DNA of 64,000 nucleotides from positions 3,534,001 through 3,598,000 of the forward strand of contig JAULSN010000002.1 of assembly GCA_033439765.1 (NCBI GenBank), in the 5' to 3' direction. Shown here piece after piece: positions 44,740 through 55,249 of this stretch (position 1 is its first letter; every line of letters starts with the position of its first letter). The translations under genes were made by a program, and so were the position numbers. This DNA comes from Lasiosphaeria ovina (Eukaryota; Ascomycota; Sordariomycetes; Sordariales; Lasiosphaeriaceae). The notes under the pieces were generated by a model, which saw only the letters and a program-made list of their open reading frames with translations, did no database searches and was not told where the DNA came from.

Positions 44740-45054
44740 GCAACGTATATTCGTAAAATCTTCTAGTTCTATAACCGGTATCAAAGGGGAATTGAGCAGA
44801 GTGCGGGCGTCGCAAGATTTGCAGATAGTCGGGTGTTATTGCATTTAGCTGGAAACCTACTAGCTACTACGAAGCTCCCTCTACCGAACTAATGACCTTC
44901 TCAATACTACCAATTATATGCTTTAACACTGAGCCAAGTGGGCTGATAAACTGACATTGAGACCGACAGCATCCTTGAGAGAAAAGAAGGGGAAAAAAGC
45001 AACAAAATTGCTGCCCTAAGCTGGTACAATAGCTTCTTCTCGCTCAATGCCCAT
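44740..45054. other. Intergenic
   Basis: Right-hand target duplication of the LTR, then the 3' flank of the minus-strand monooxygenase gene. No gene. Confidence 0.5.
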
Positions 45055-47700
45055 TCAACTAGGGTGGGCCTTGATCTCTCCGCCCACGTGACTCGAAGAC
45101 TCAAGGGGGGGCCTGTTCAGAGTTGACATCTTTGCAATAGCGGCCTCGCGCCAGACCCAGGTAGCTGCCCAAATGGCGCCCGAGCCAACGAGAGCTTGGC
45201 CAAGAATCACAGCCAAAGCTGCTTGCGCTGCCTCCCTGGTCGTCACAAAGCCAAGACGGCGTAGTTCCCAGACCGAATAGAGACAATGACCGGCCATTCC
45301 AATCCAGGCCGAAGGAGGCAGCGACTCAACTAGCACAGACTGTATTGAGCTCCATAAGTCGCGTTGACCACTGGCATAAGAGTAGAAGTACGCCACTGCC
45401 GCGATGTGGGCACCGGCTTGCACTGTGAAGAAATACCAATATGCAGCCCGAAGCTGGGGGGTATCGCCGTCCTTGTACTGATCGAAGCGCTTCGGGTCGT
45501 CGGTAGCTTCTGGTTCGCTGCTGTGGTCCAGGAGGCATCGCCAGCCCAGGAGAAAAAGCAAGGCCGTAGCAATCGCAAGAGGAACGGATTCTAGCCAGCT
45601 CTTCCAGAGGCTTCCGGGCCATAATAAGCACGCGATTACCGGCAGCATGTGTACGACGAGAAAGGCTAACCGGAGGAACGTGGGGCTAATCCTAATTGAC
45701 AAGGCCATTTTGAGAACATGTCGGTCAATAGGTCGGCCGGACGGACGAAGAGAGGACTGGTACGCGCTGAGAATGGCAAATAGCGGCACTGCTGCTTTGT
45801 TGTCCATGTCGAGACCCAAGAGGAGCATGACAGCCACTAGGACGGGGTAGACTCTGAGGAGCGTGCCCTGATGGCCAATCCGGAAGCACTCGATGCCGTA
45901 CATGATGAACCCGGCAAAAATAGTCTGAGCCATCCTTGAGGTGGCGACCCAGGCCAGGGCACCAAGGCACTCCTCTCCGGGGGGGCATGTTGGCTTGGAA
46001 CTCTCCGGTCGACTTGGGAACGCCGTTGTGTTGGCGGGGGGGAATAAGAGAACAAACGCCATCAAGAGGACGAAAACTACACGCGCATATTTCACAACTC
46101 TCCCTCCGAGTGGCTTCGCCGGCAGCTCGTGCTTGAACGGGATGGTGTGCGGGCGGACCGGGACCGGGAGGTGTTGAAGGCGCGGGCCGCCGACGAACCG
46201 GGAGGCCAACTGCTCGAGAGAGAACTCTGGGCTGAGCAGCGGCAGGAAGATTGTGTGTAAGATGCTCGAGACGAAAGGCCTCTCGTAGGCGAAGAGGGCC
46301 TGCATGGCGTGAGCCGTCTTCACAAGCCCCTTGACCCGTCTGATGCGCGCCTTTTGCATTTCCCGCGAGATGGCCTCGACGTCGCTGGTCGAAAGCCCGG
46401 ACAGCAGCCCGTCTCGGCGGTTATCTCGGGCTCTCAGCAGGACGTTGACAAACTCGGCGGCCGTCTCGATGGCGGCGTTGCCGCCGACGCCACTTATGGG
46501 GTTCGGCTGTTGGCCATTAATACGATTTATTAGCTTCCCCTCGTCATGTCATGATACGGACGGAGAGAGAGACACAGCAGGGTCAGAATAAGAAAGTCAG
46601 TCACCTTGTGAGCCGAGTCCCCAACAAGCACGATGCGCTCAAACCCCCACTTCTCAAACACAACCTCATGCAGCGGCGTTAGCGTCGACGAGATGCGCTT
46701 TGCATAAATGTCGCCAAACGTGACAGACTCGGTAATAGCCCGATGACCATGTTCCTCCATGAACCGCGCCTCGTCCTCCTTGGTGTAGTACCGCGGAATC
46801 TCTTCGCCGCACTTTTTCTCCGGTAGACGAGCAAAACAGAACCAATATACCCTCTCAGCCGGACCAGAGACAACAAGAAACGACACGCCGCGCCCGTTGG
46901 TAAACGTCTGTTCGTCGTCAGGCCAGTTCTGCACACCCACAGAGATTCCAAACAGGCACCGGTAGTAGCACGGAATACGCTCCTCTTCCTCGAGCACGAA
47001 TCCCGGGCGTATCTCATCCGCAACCATCATCAACCGGTGCATCTCGTGTCGGATGGCGCTGTGGATACCGTCGGCGCCAACAACAATGTCGCCCGTGAAG
47101 GTCCGACCATCCGTTGTCACGACAGAAACGGCCCCCTCTTGTGGCACAACAGTCTTGACCCGGCTGTGTAGCTGGACGCGGTCTTTTTTATGCTGGAACT
47201 GGCCGTAGAGCACTTGCAACAACCACTGCCGGTCGAAGAAGAGCATGGGGTAGAAATGTCTGCAAAGAAGGTTGTACAAAATGTACAATGGACACGGTCA
47301 GCGATAGGATGATCATGCACAGAGAGAGAGAGAGAGAGAGAGGGACGGAAACCTCAGCAGCCAATCGGAACCTTTTTTTCTCTCTCACTCACCGTCTCTC
47401 TATATGGCCCATGAACCCCTTGGTGCACGACACAGACTTGCCCTCGCTATCGCGGATGTGCGAGGTCTCGATGTTGTAGTTGGCTGCCTTAGCCCGAACC
47501 GCCTCGTAGCAGCCGATCTGATCGAGAAGTAGCAGGCCATCGGGCATCAGGCCGAGGCTTGCGCCGACAGGGGGCGCGATCTCGCCGTGAGCTTCGAGTA
47601 TAACATAGTCAATGTCGAACTTTTCGAGCATGTTGGCTAGCGTCAGTCCCGCGACGCCGCCGCCGACAATGATGATCTTGAAGGCGCGTTGGGACATCAT
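45055..47700 (-). CDS. PaxM-type FAD-dependent monooxygenase fused to a polytopic membrane domain
   Basis: The predicted protein has 804 residues from exons 47700-47393, 47259-46605 and 46506-45055; introns of 133 and 98 nt keep the frame exactly. Residues 1-430 are a class-A flavoprotein monooxygenase: dinucleotide-binding IIIVGGGVAGLTLANMLEK at about 9, a conserved Arg in GMM-type position, VVGADGIHSAIR (DG motif) at about 170, and RIVLVGDSAHKPNPISGVGG (GD motif, FAD ribityl) at about 310. Related PaxM/AusM-type enzymes epoxidise prenyl chains in meroterpenoid and indole-diterpene pathways. From about 450 to 790 at least eight hydrophobic segments follow, including YARVVFVLLMAFVLLF, YPVLVAVMLLLGL, LAFLVVHMLPVIACLLW and AAYWYFFTVQAGAHIAAVAY, and a late WELRRLGFVTTREA block like membrane proteins of such clusters. 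The fusion is continuous within exon 3. A cyclase-like role is inference. Confidence 0.85.
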
Positions 47701-48845
47701 GACCGTCCGTGGTGGATGGGGTGAAAAAAGTGTTCAGCTAATAGTTGACGCCTTGCTCTAGGTACGCGGTCCTCGGAAACTTCGAAGGCTCGTGGGTGTT
47801 TTTTTTTTTTTTTTTTTTTCATTCAGGAAGAGGCGAAAGCACAAGGATATATACCTAACTAAACCCGGTTTGTAGCGAGCCTTGTGGTGGCAGGCCAAGG
47901 CTTTGTCGCCTCTTTCTCAAGCAACTCCTGTAGCGCTGTGCCATGCAGCGGCAGTACTCCCCCACCCGCTCCCGCAGCTCAACGACTCCGGATGCTCGGA
48001 CAATAGCAAAACACCGCAGCCTGCAGGCAGGGTTATAAACCCAATAGGGTACTAATATTTCGTATTACCCTCCCCCCTCCCCCCTCCCCGTCAATCCAGA
48101 CCTCGGTCCTCGGCTTGAGCACAGCATGTGGTATGCTACCCCTCATCATCAGTAAGCAAGTTCACCACGGTCTGTGAGTTCTGAAAACACGCTTTGTAAA
48201 GATGGTAGGTAATAAAGCTAGGGACGCCGGAAACAACCTTTTTATTCCTTGGTATGTATTCCCGCCGCAAAGGCCGCTCTCCAGGGGAGAAGCGTGCTCA
48301 TCTGCGCAATCGTTGGCGTAGTTTTTGCCCAGCTTTTACAACTCCCCCATGTGAAGAGTTTCGACGGCTTCCACGGAAGTCCACAAAAGGCTACCGTACT
48401 CAACCCCGCTGATGCGACGAGCGTGTGGCTTTCTCCATGATGCAATACATGATCAATGTACGTAGTGCCCTCTCTCTATGTACCACTGTCAAGACATCTA
48501 ACACTCGGTTAGCGAGCTCTCGCGGCGGTTTGGAGAAATGATGCTTGAAATTTCCGTGGAAGATTCCATGCCGCCCCGCGGGCCGGACCAGATTGACGCC
48601 AATGTAACCTCGTTCTGGATTGGCGAATGCCTCACGGGCCTGAACGGCGCCGCCCCCGTGTCGGAAGAAGCCGCATTGAGGCGTCAGTGGCGCATATGCC
48701 AAGCCACACAAAGCATCGAGAACAAAGGTCAGATTTGCATATATGTTTTGGGTATCTGGCCTATGTCCACTCTCTTTTCTTCTTCCCAATACAAGCACTA
48801 TTTTGCCCTCAATAATGCAGCGTTGTATGTGACACCCCGCGGCAG
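47701..48845. other. Intergenic; unresolved frames
   Basis: It includes a long T run at 47799-47820 and a C-rich stretch at 48067-48090. At 48400-48840 long frames occupy both strands (103 codons plus, 132 codons minus). The plus frame from ATG 48538 might be the 5' part of the decayed gene that follows, but I cannot join it. Confidence 0.4.
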
Positions 48846-50815
48846 ATGAAATGGTTCCCGCAGGCTTGCGAGCCGGCGACTGCCGCAGTCGTGCCCGAGG
48901 ACGACGTCTTGGACCTCTTCCCAGGCCAACGCGGGTACCGACAGGTCATATTCGACTCGACGCCGTACAAAGCCCTCCTCTCGTGCTTAGCTCAACTAGC
49001 TCAACAAGTCTCCCTCAACCCCGCCACCGCGACAGACGCTATGAAGGCCATTAGGAGCGAGATCCTCGCAACCTTGCCAGATCGACGATACGTCAGCCGC
49101 CACGTAGAGTCAGAAACGTTCACGATGGCGGGAATCATCCGGTGACATCTTTACTACAATCCTACGAGAGAGAGGGTCTCGTATCTCGATATGGACAAGG
49201 GTGTTGGCGCGGGGGCCCTAGGGACCAACTTGCTCAGGTCGTCGAGGCATATTGTGGGGTAGTGTTCAGACGCTTTGTACATATTTGGTAAGTATCTAAG
49301 TCCTCAAACAGACGGACGTCCTATATCCTGCTTACACGGGAAAATAGGAGACGCTGTTACTAACTATAATATCCGGAACTCAAACCTGCCGGTTCCAGGA
49401 AAGGAGTTCACCCTGGAAAAGCTGTCTTTTTCCGTAGGACAAATCATCACCGGCGGATACCCGTTCGCCATCGGCGCCAAGGACACGCCTGTACACGTCA
49501 CAAAGCAGGGCTACATCAATAAGCTACGATAGATCGGGCAGCGCTACGTGGTCCTATGGGACGAAAAGGGCAACCGCGGCTAGCTAACTAAGGGGACCGG
49601 CGCGCTCTTGCACCCCCTGCGCGCGTCGCTTAAGCGGCCCGACGCCATGTGCGACGTCTTAAACAAGACGACCCGGACGTACACGGCGGTCGAGAACCGC
49701 GTAGTCGAGCTGTTCGAGAGCCTCGAGAAGCTGGTAGACCACGAGGCGCAGGCCGACGCCGCGGCCGAGGGTTTCAACGCCAACCCGCTGCGGCTGCGCA
49801 GCCGCTTGCAGGGTTGGGACTTCCGGGACGTGGCGACGGGCCGCGGCCCGCTGTACCGGCGCGTGACGACGCCGAGCTCCGGCCCCACGTGGGTCGACTT
49901 AACAAAGTCGACCGGCGCCGTGACGCTGTTCGGCCGCGGTTTCGGCGAGCTGATCCGCCCCGCTGCGACGTTGCTAAACCCTCAGACAGTCAGGCCGTTA
50001 TACCGTCGCCATGGCCGGCGATGCCAACGGGGAGAGGATTCCTCAGCGCCTGCCTGCCTAACCTTCGAGACATTACCCGCAGCAAGGGCAACTTCACGAC
50101 GAACCCGCTCACCATCTCGTCGGGGATACTGTGGCACAACCCACCCCGGCATAATATCTTTGGCGGCGGGGACGGTGGTGGGGCCTCGGAAGCGTGGAAT
50201 CCGATCCAGGAGCTGCTGACGGCGAGCGTGAGCTTCAGAAACCTGCTCCTGCGGTTCGGCGGGCTGGGGAGAGTCGATCTAGACTCGTGCCAGCACGGGG
50301 CGGTCATCTTCAAGCGCAGCAAGTCGTCCAGGTTCAGCTGGCCTGACGCAGGAGACCCAGTCGTCGTCGACGTTGCTGCTGCTGCTGCTGCTGTGGCCAA
50401 TGAATGCGCAGAAAACTCGTATTCGCCGATGCAGATAGCCAAGGTAGGCAGCAGCGGCAGCAGCGACGGTTCTAACATCGGCAGCGTCCCGACTAGCCTG
50501 ACTGGGCCATGTCGGAATAGTCATAACACACAGGCGACGTCGCCAGCGCCGTTTCAGGCTCTTTCAGACTCGTGCCCGTCGTCGACTGACGATTCCGTTG
50601 AGGCGGGCACTGGATACGACGTCCCGCACGGGCGCGGAGCTGGCATAGCACCAGGGAAGCGCGCTGCGGGGGTTCTCGATGGCGAGGATGGACCGCAGAC
50701 TGAGAGCGGGAGAATAACCAAGAGGCTGAGGGCAGTTAACCTGGCGGCCGGGCTTCGCCATCTTCTCGGGGAGGGAGATTGCGCTTTCCGAAGAAGGAAA
50801 CAGCAGTCAGCGTAA
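48846..50815 (+). pseudogene. RIP-decayed gene of a large uncharacterised fungal family
   Basis: Coding blocks follow in order. The frame from ATG 48846 (MKWFPQACEPATAAVVPEDD) stops at TGA 49143. A later block crosses a good intron (GTAAGT at about 49289, AATAG at about 49349) into NYNIRNSNLPVPGKEFTLEK. After that come TAG 49530-49532 and TAG 49581-49583 in one frame, the second inside GNRG*LTKGTGALLH where Trp is expected. The frame runs on to about 49980 (LLHPLRASLKRPDAMCDV) and then changes, ending at 50815 in a Ser/Ala-rich, probably disordered tail. The W-L-x-x-G-x-x-A-L-L-H core resembles a large fungal family of unknown function, often multicopy. TGG to TAG and CAG to TAG both fit RIP. 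Confidence 0.6.
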
Positions 50816-51766
50816 ACGATTACGAGCGAGGATTGCGGCGAGAGGGCCGTTTTCCCTGTGACGTCCCGTTGTAGCAGTGTCAATGATAGCGGTCATGTGG
50901 GGCAGGCCGCCTAAGTGGTCGAGGAAGGCGACGAGGTGTAGCTGGCGCATAGTGCCAGGGTGGTATGGAATAATTTAGTGCTGACTATCTCGGTGTTAGT
51001 TTTGGGGACGGACCCGCACAGGGTGTGATTGTAGAAGGGGCGGGTGCTAATTATAATATGCCACGCAACGTGACAATGGGAAAGGTTTGCCACCGCCACG
51101 GGCGTGCAGGCTTATGAGGTGGGCCTGATTACTTGTGCCGTTTGCGTCAGTTGTGGTCGCTTGGCTGGTTGTGGTTAATTGATCTACGCCAAGCAGTATT
51201 ACCACTCTCCTAGAACCAGTGCCTCATAAATGAAACACCAAGACAACTTCGACACCAGGAGACTTTCGTTCCACTCCCAGTTCTCACCCTCGGTGTGGCA
51301 CAAAGCTCGAGTCTTCACCATTTCCCAACACTAAAGCCTGGGATGTTCTGAGCGCTGGCGGCTGCGGCTGCGGCTGCAGGTTCGTAAACTGAAACTTGAA
51401 GCAACACCCAGCATCCATAAGCTCGCCATCCACTCTGTATGAGTCCGTCGCACCATCTCACGCAACGGCCCAAACGGAAACTTGCCCTCCTCTACATGCT
51501 TTGCCTTGTTCCAAAAAACTTTCTGGGCTAACAGTTGGCAGCCTTCGACGTTGAGCGGCGGGGTGGCATGGCTGAGATAGACTCGAATAATGGAGATTCG
51601 TCAAGTATAAAGAGGCAGGCATGTGTGACTGTTTACACTAGCTCAAACCAACTACTCATCGCTTCCATCGCAGCAATACAATCACTCTTCTGTTCTCCTT
51701 CGCCATAAATCACATTTTTGACCTCGAGCACCTCACCCACACAACTCACTTCCAACTCCAAGCAAA
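50816..51766. other. Intergenic; promoter of small Cys-protein 1
   Basis: No gene. The last 500 bases resemble the region upstream of the third paralogue: both contain tgcaggtt, a nearby tgaagcaa, and a cgcagcaatacaatca / acagcaatacaatca leader string. Confidence 0.5.
51606..51612 (+). promoter_or_regulatory. TATA box of small Cys-protein gene 1
   Basis: TATAAAG lies 161 nt upstream of the ATG at 51767, with a C/T-rich leader in between. Confidence 0.5.
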
Positions 51767-52009
51767 ATGACGATTCAAATCAAGTGCTGCGCGGTCTGCA
51801 GAGACAATATGAAGGCTCAACTGCAGAGGCTGAGCGTCCCCTATACCGAGCAGACCCTCCGCGACGGCAAGAAATTGTACACCATCAACATTACCAATGC
51901 CACGGATTTCCCGAAGAACTCGCTCGCTGAAGCCTGTTGGAAATCGATCGAGTTCACGTACCACCACGCTGTTTACAATGGAAACATGGTCCGCTGCTCA
52001 AACTCGTGA
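51767..52009 (+). CDS. Small Cys-containing protein, paralogue 1
   Basis: An 80-residue frame with no intron. It starts MTIQIKCCAVCRDNMKAQLQ and ends with HHAVYNGNMVRCSNS. Cysteines sit at positions 7, 8 and 11, at about 62 (EACWKS) and near the end. The gene at 52748-52987 encodes a protein of almost the same length with the same skeleton: an N-terminal I-x-x-C-x-x-C, a central L-A-x-x-C, and H-H-x-V-x-x-G-N-x-V-x-C-S at the C-terminus. No signal peptide or membrane segment is visible, so it is probably intracellular; the Cys/His pattern could bind zinc. I do not know the family. Conservation between divergent paralogues, together with a TATA box and typical leader, argues for a real gene. 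Confidence 0.75.
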   Translation: MTIQIKCCAVCRDNMKAQLQRLSVPYTEQTLRDGKKLYTINITNATDFPKNSLAEACWKSIEFTYHHAVYNGNMVRCSNS

Positions 52010-52747
52010 GCGTCTTTTCGTGGCAGCAACCCCCAGGCTTTAGGGCAGCTAGAATCGTAGCTGTGGCAGCTAGCCGCTGTTGAGGGCCAACATGACACGT
52101 GCTGGCATGTAACGGTTGACCCGATATTTGGAGGAGCAGGGGAGGGAGAGTAATGACGGCCAGGGAAGGGATCTAAGTTTGGTTGAGCTGCCGGCGGCCC
52201 AACTCAGACACGGATGTTCATTCTTTTTGTATTCGATAGATAAATAGTCAATAGAGCAACAGGTCGACTTCAGAGAAGATTCAAAACAAGAACCGGAGCC
52301 TTGCAATGTGACTTTGCTGTTACCCAGGTAGCCGTCCTGCCTTTCTTCATTTCTGCTAGATATTCAGTTCATTCGGTTCACCCACGCTTCCAGTCATGTC
52401 ATTTGCAGTGATATAGAGTGTGATAATGATTGTTGGGAGGAAAGAGATGTCTTTTTTTTTTTTACGTGTTGCATTGAAGCAAGGATATTATCACAGCTCA
52501 CGCAGCTTTGAAGGATTCACCCGCAGAGAGAACCAGCTCAATCTGATTTATCTAATGACCTCGCAGAAATGACTATATAGTGAGTGTATCCCCCTCTCCC
52601 ACCCTCCCCATGCCAGCGGCTCTGCCAGAAACCCCTCAGCGCACTCTGTCGAGTCTGATGGATACGTGCTTGAGCAAAATACAGCCAGTCTAATACACCC
52701 GGAGCACCGTTGGTAGAACAACCCTCCGCCCAACTTTCACGCACCGG
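52010..52747. other. Intergenic between convergent paralogues
   Basis: Shared 3' region of the two small Cys-protein genes, which converge. A 13-T run lies at about 52451-52463. No gene. Confidence 0.5.
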
Positions 52748-52987
52748 CTAGCAGCCGCTGCACTGGACCGTGTTTCCAGACCGTACGACGTGATGGCTCT
52801 TGAATTTGAGAGCGCCTATGCAAAGTGTTGCAAGCGAGCGCGGCCCCCAAGTACTCGGATCTCCGGTGGTGGGTATTTCGAATGTCGTAACTCCATTTCT
52901 GTCAGTTTGCCCATAGACCTTGAGCCTATCCAGCTGCCTAGAAATATCCGCCGTGCAGCTTGAGCAGGTTCGAATGGTGAGAGGCAT
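52748..52987 (-). CDS. Small Cys-containing protein, paralogue 2
   Basis: A 79-residue frame from ATG 52987, without introns. It begins MPLTIRTCSSCTADISRQLD and ends KSHHVVRSGNTVQCSGC. Conserved with paralogue 1: the N-terminal C-x-x-C (residues 8 and 11), L-A-T-L-C at about 57, the HHxVxxGNxVxCS signature and overall length; the middle differs widely, so the duplication is old or under diversifying change. It has an additional terminal cysteine, giving a possible four-Cys site (C-x2-C ... C-x2-C). The gene is in opposite orientation to paralogue 1 and about 740 bp away. Function unknown. Confidence 0.75.
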   Translation of the reverse strand: MPLTIRTCSSCTADISRQLDRLKVYGQTDRNGVTTFEIPTTGDPSTWGPRSLATLCIGALKFKSHHVVRSGNTVQCSGC

Positions 52988-53903
52988 TTCGAAGGCAGAG
53001 AATCGCAATGTATTAATTAGTTGAAACGAGAATCAGGTTATATATATGTTGGAATGACAAGGTCATTCATAATAGTCACTATAGTAACCGTTGCGAAAGG
53101 GTGGTTGGGAGATTGGTGGTATGTTCATTTATCTCTGTTCTGTTCTATTCCTTAGGGTTACAGGGTGCTTGGTGGTTTTGGGGGAGTGGGCTGTCCACAG
53201 GGTGGATGGTCCGTGCACACTAAGGTCACGTGCTAGGGCAGGTGACCCGTGTGTCCGGGCCAGGCCCACTATTCTTCCTGACTGACCAATCAGGGCTATG
53301 CGGCCCGCCGAGCCGCCTCAGCCTCCGTAACTCTGATTGATCGGTTATTCCTACAATATAGCTTTGTTAAAGTCTGATCAACAGGGGCTGAAAAAGAATG
53401 GTGTGAGTCTGGGGAATAAAATGGTCAATTGGAGTTGGGAAAGACAATTCATATATACTGTCAAAAAGGCCATACTGTTTTCGGCATGGTCTAGGGCGCC
53501 CGGGCAGGGCCTGCACAGGGCACCTAACTAGACCGCCGTCTCCACAGGTCAACACAGGTCCCCGACCTGCGGGCGCAGGCCTTTTCTTCTTCCTTACATC
53601 AATCAACCAACACACTGCGAATACCCTCATTCTTGACTGCTTTTGCACGCTTTTGGCTTCTGAGATATACCTACTTCAAATGTCTTGAGTGATAATTATG
53701 ATCTGTTGACGGCTGGGAAGCAGGAAGTTGTGTCTATGAACTTAATTGCGCAGCTCATGCAACCTTGACAATTCCCGCGAACCAACACTGGTCCTGACAG
53801 ATAATGGGGGTGGTAAGGAAATGGCCCCCAGCCGGGCCGTTTAAAAGAGGGTGTGGTGGGGGTGTCCCTATCAGCCCGCATATGTAACGGTGTGCCGTTA
53901 CGC

Positions 53904-54031
53904 CAGCAGGCGCAAAACAGATACCTGTTGCCTGGCTCTCTGGGCAACAGCAGCTATAGGTCGCAACCCCCACAACAGTAGAGCCGCAGTTTCCCAGAGC
54001 ACTAGGCAACAGGTATCTGTTTTGTCTGCTG
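53904..54031. repeat. Inverted repeat / small MITE-like hairpin
   Basis: The left arm 53904-53944 and right arm 53993-54031 are inverted copies of one another with few mismatches; the shared core is aaaacagatacctgttgcct. A 48-base loop separates them. On RNA this would be a long stable hairpin. No flanking target duplication is obvious. Confidence 0.75.
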
Positions 54032-54370
54032 ACGCAGCGCAGCGGTGGTCTACGGCACAGGGTCTATTGAATTCGGCACTGGTTAAAGATAAGGCAAGGC
54101 TAAAAGGATTCCTCGTATATCCTGACCTACCGTAGCTGGGTACGATATGGTGGTTGATTACCGGGGGGGGTGTCACTGCGCCGAGCCCAGTCATGATCGT
54201 GGCCTCACAAATGAAACAAGTCAACAAGGAACAGAAACATGGCCCCCAGGCTCCAACCGAGTTTTAATATAGTCGCCTTAGCACGGCTCTCCGGTCTACT
54301 AGGCATCAGTTGAGGAACTGGGAATGAACAAAGTTGCAGGGAGGTGGCGCAACTGTCTTTTGGGTCCCAT

Positions 54371-54546
54371 AATTCCAGAACGTCAACAGCCAGGCTCCGT
54401 GTCCCAGAAGATAATTAATCACTAAGCGATGATGGCATGCTGGTCCAGTGGCATGGTTTAATTATTCCAGAACACCAACAGCCAGGCCCCGTGTTTCAGA
54501 GCATAGTCACTGAGCAATGATGGCCATCTGGCCCCGGCGGCGTGGT
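54371..54546 (+). repeat. Tandem duplication upstream of paralogue 3
   Basis: A unit beginning attccagaacgtcaacagcc at 54371 recurs at 54473 as attccagaacaccaacagcc. Similarity continues through gccaggcnccgtgt and gcgatgatggc to cgtggtt. The period is about 102 bp. Confidence 0.75.
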
Positions 54547-54754
54547 TGCAGGTTGGAGATAAAGCCTGAAGCAATCGCCGTCTCCCGAGACTGTGGCAAT
54601 TCATCAGTCTATCACAGCAATACAATCATACCACCTACATGCAGCATCAGCCTCGACCACCAGAAAGCCCCAATCTATCTTCCTTCAACCTCTATTAGTT
54701 AATTTGAGTCCCCCTAACAACCCACAAGTCCCCCCCCCTCCACTTCCATGTAAA

Positions 54755-54853
54755 ATGACCATCCAGATCGAGCGCTGCAACCTTTGTAGGCGGCTTAAAA
54801 CTTTAACAAGGGTGCCCGCTTTATTATCCTCGTCATTCCTTTGCTTTTCTTGA
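54755..54853 (+). pseudogene. Small Cys-containing protein, paralogue 3 (truncated)
   Basis: From ATG 54755 the frame reads MTIQIERCNLCRRLKTL, matching the start of paralogue 1 (MTIQIKCCAVCRDNMKAQL), then diverges and stops at 54851-54853 after 32 codons. The conserved HHxVxxGN tail is absent. The leader carries the same acagcaatacaatca string as paralogue 1, so promoter and 5' end were duplicated together. The downstream part has been replaced by an unrelated coding fragment and an LTR. Confidence 0.65.
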
Positions 54854-54926
54854 TATTAGATGGGCGATATCAACTTGTTACTTGTCTGCCATTGCCCTCA
54901 AATGTCCGTGTCTAATCTTGCAATGT

Positions 54927-55240
54927 TCATGTGGTGCTTGGCGCAGCGGCCACCGCCAACTCCCGCGCCAACGGCTTCTCGTGGCCGGCCACGGAGGCCA
55001 GGACGCACTGCTCCTCCTGCAGCGAGAGCATGATTTCGCGCTGCTCGTCGAAGACGTGGAGGACGCGACCCTGCTTGCGATCGACCTCGCGCAGCTCGCG
55101 GCGCTGCAGGTACTCGACCTCGCGCGTGATGTTGCGCGTCGCGGCCTGCATGCGCTCGATGTTTTTGTTGATGTCGCTCAGGGCGGGGCCCGTGTTGGCG
55201 ACGCGCAGCCCAAAGCTCTTCTTGTGCGCGCCGCCCCCCC
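54927..55240 (-). pseudogene. Fragment of a helical/coiled-coil protein
   Basis: The minus-strand frame from about 55240 to the stop at 54927 has strong coding character: SFGLRVANTGPALSDINKNI, MQAATRNITREVEYLQRREL, then EVDRKQGRVLHVFDEQ. It predicts long amphipathic helices. Upstream, the frame runs straight into the truncated LTR, so its 5' end is missing. I do not recognise the family. Confidence 0.5.
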
Positions 55241-55249
55241 CTGGCTCGG

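Larger units (their letters stand above)
52988..54754. other. Intergenic with hairpin and tandem duplication
   Basis: No gene supported. It contains the inverted repeat at 53904-54031 and the tandem duplication at 54371-54546, both annotated. The stretch 53480-53600 is GC-rich with short palindromes (gggcctgcacagggc) but does not fold as a tRNA. Confidence 0.5.
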
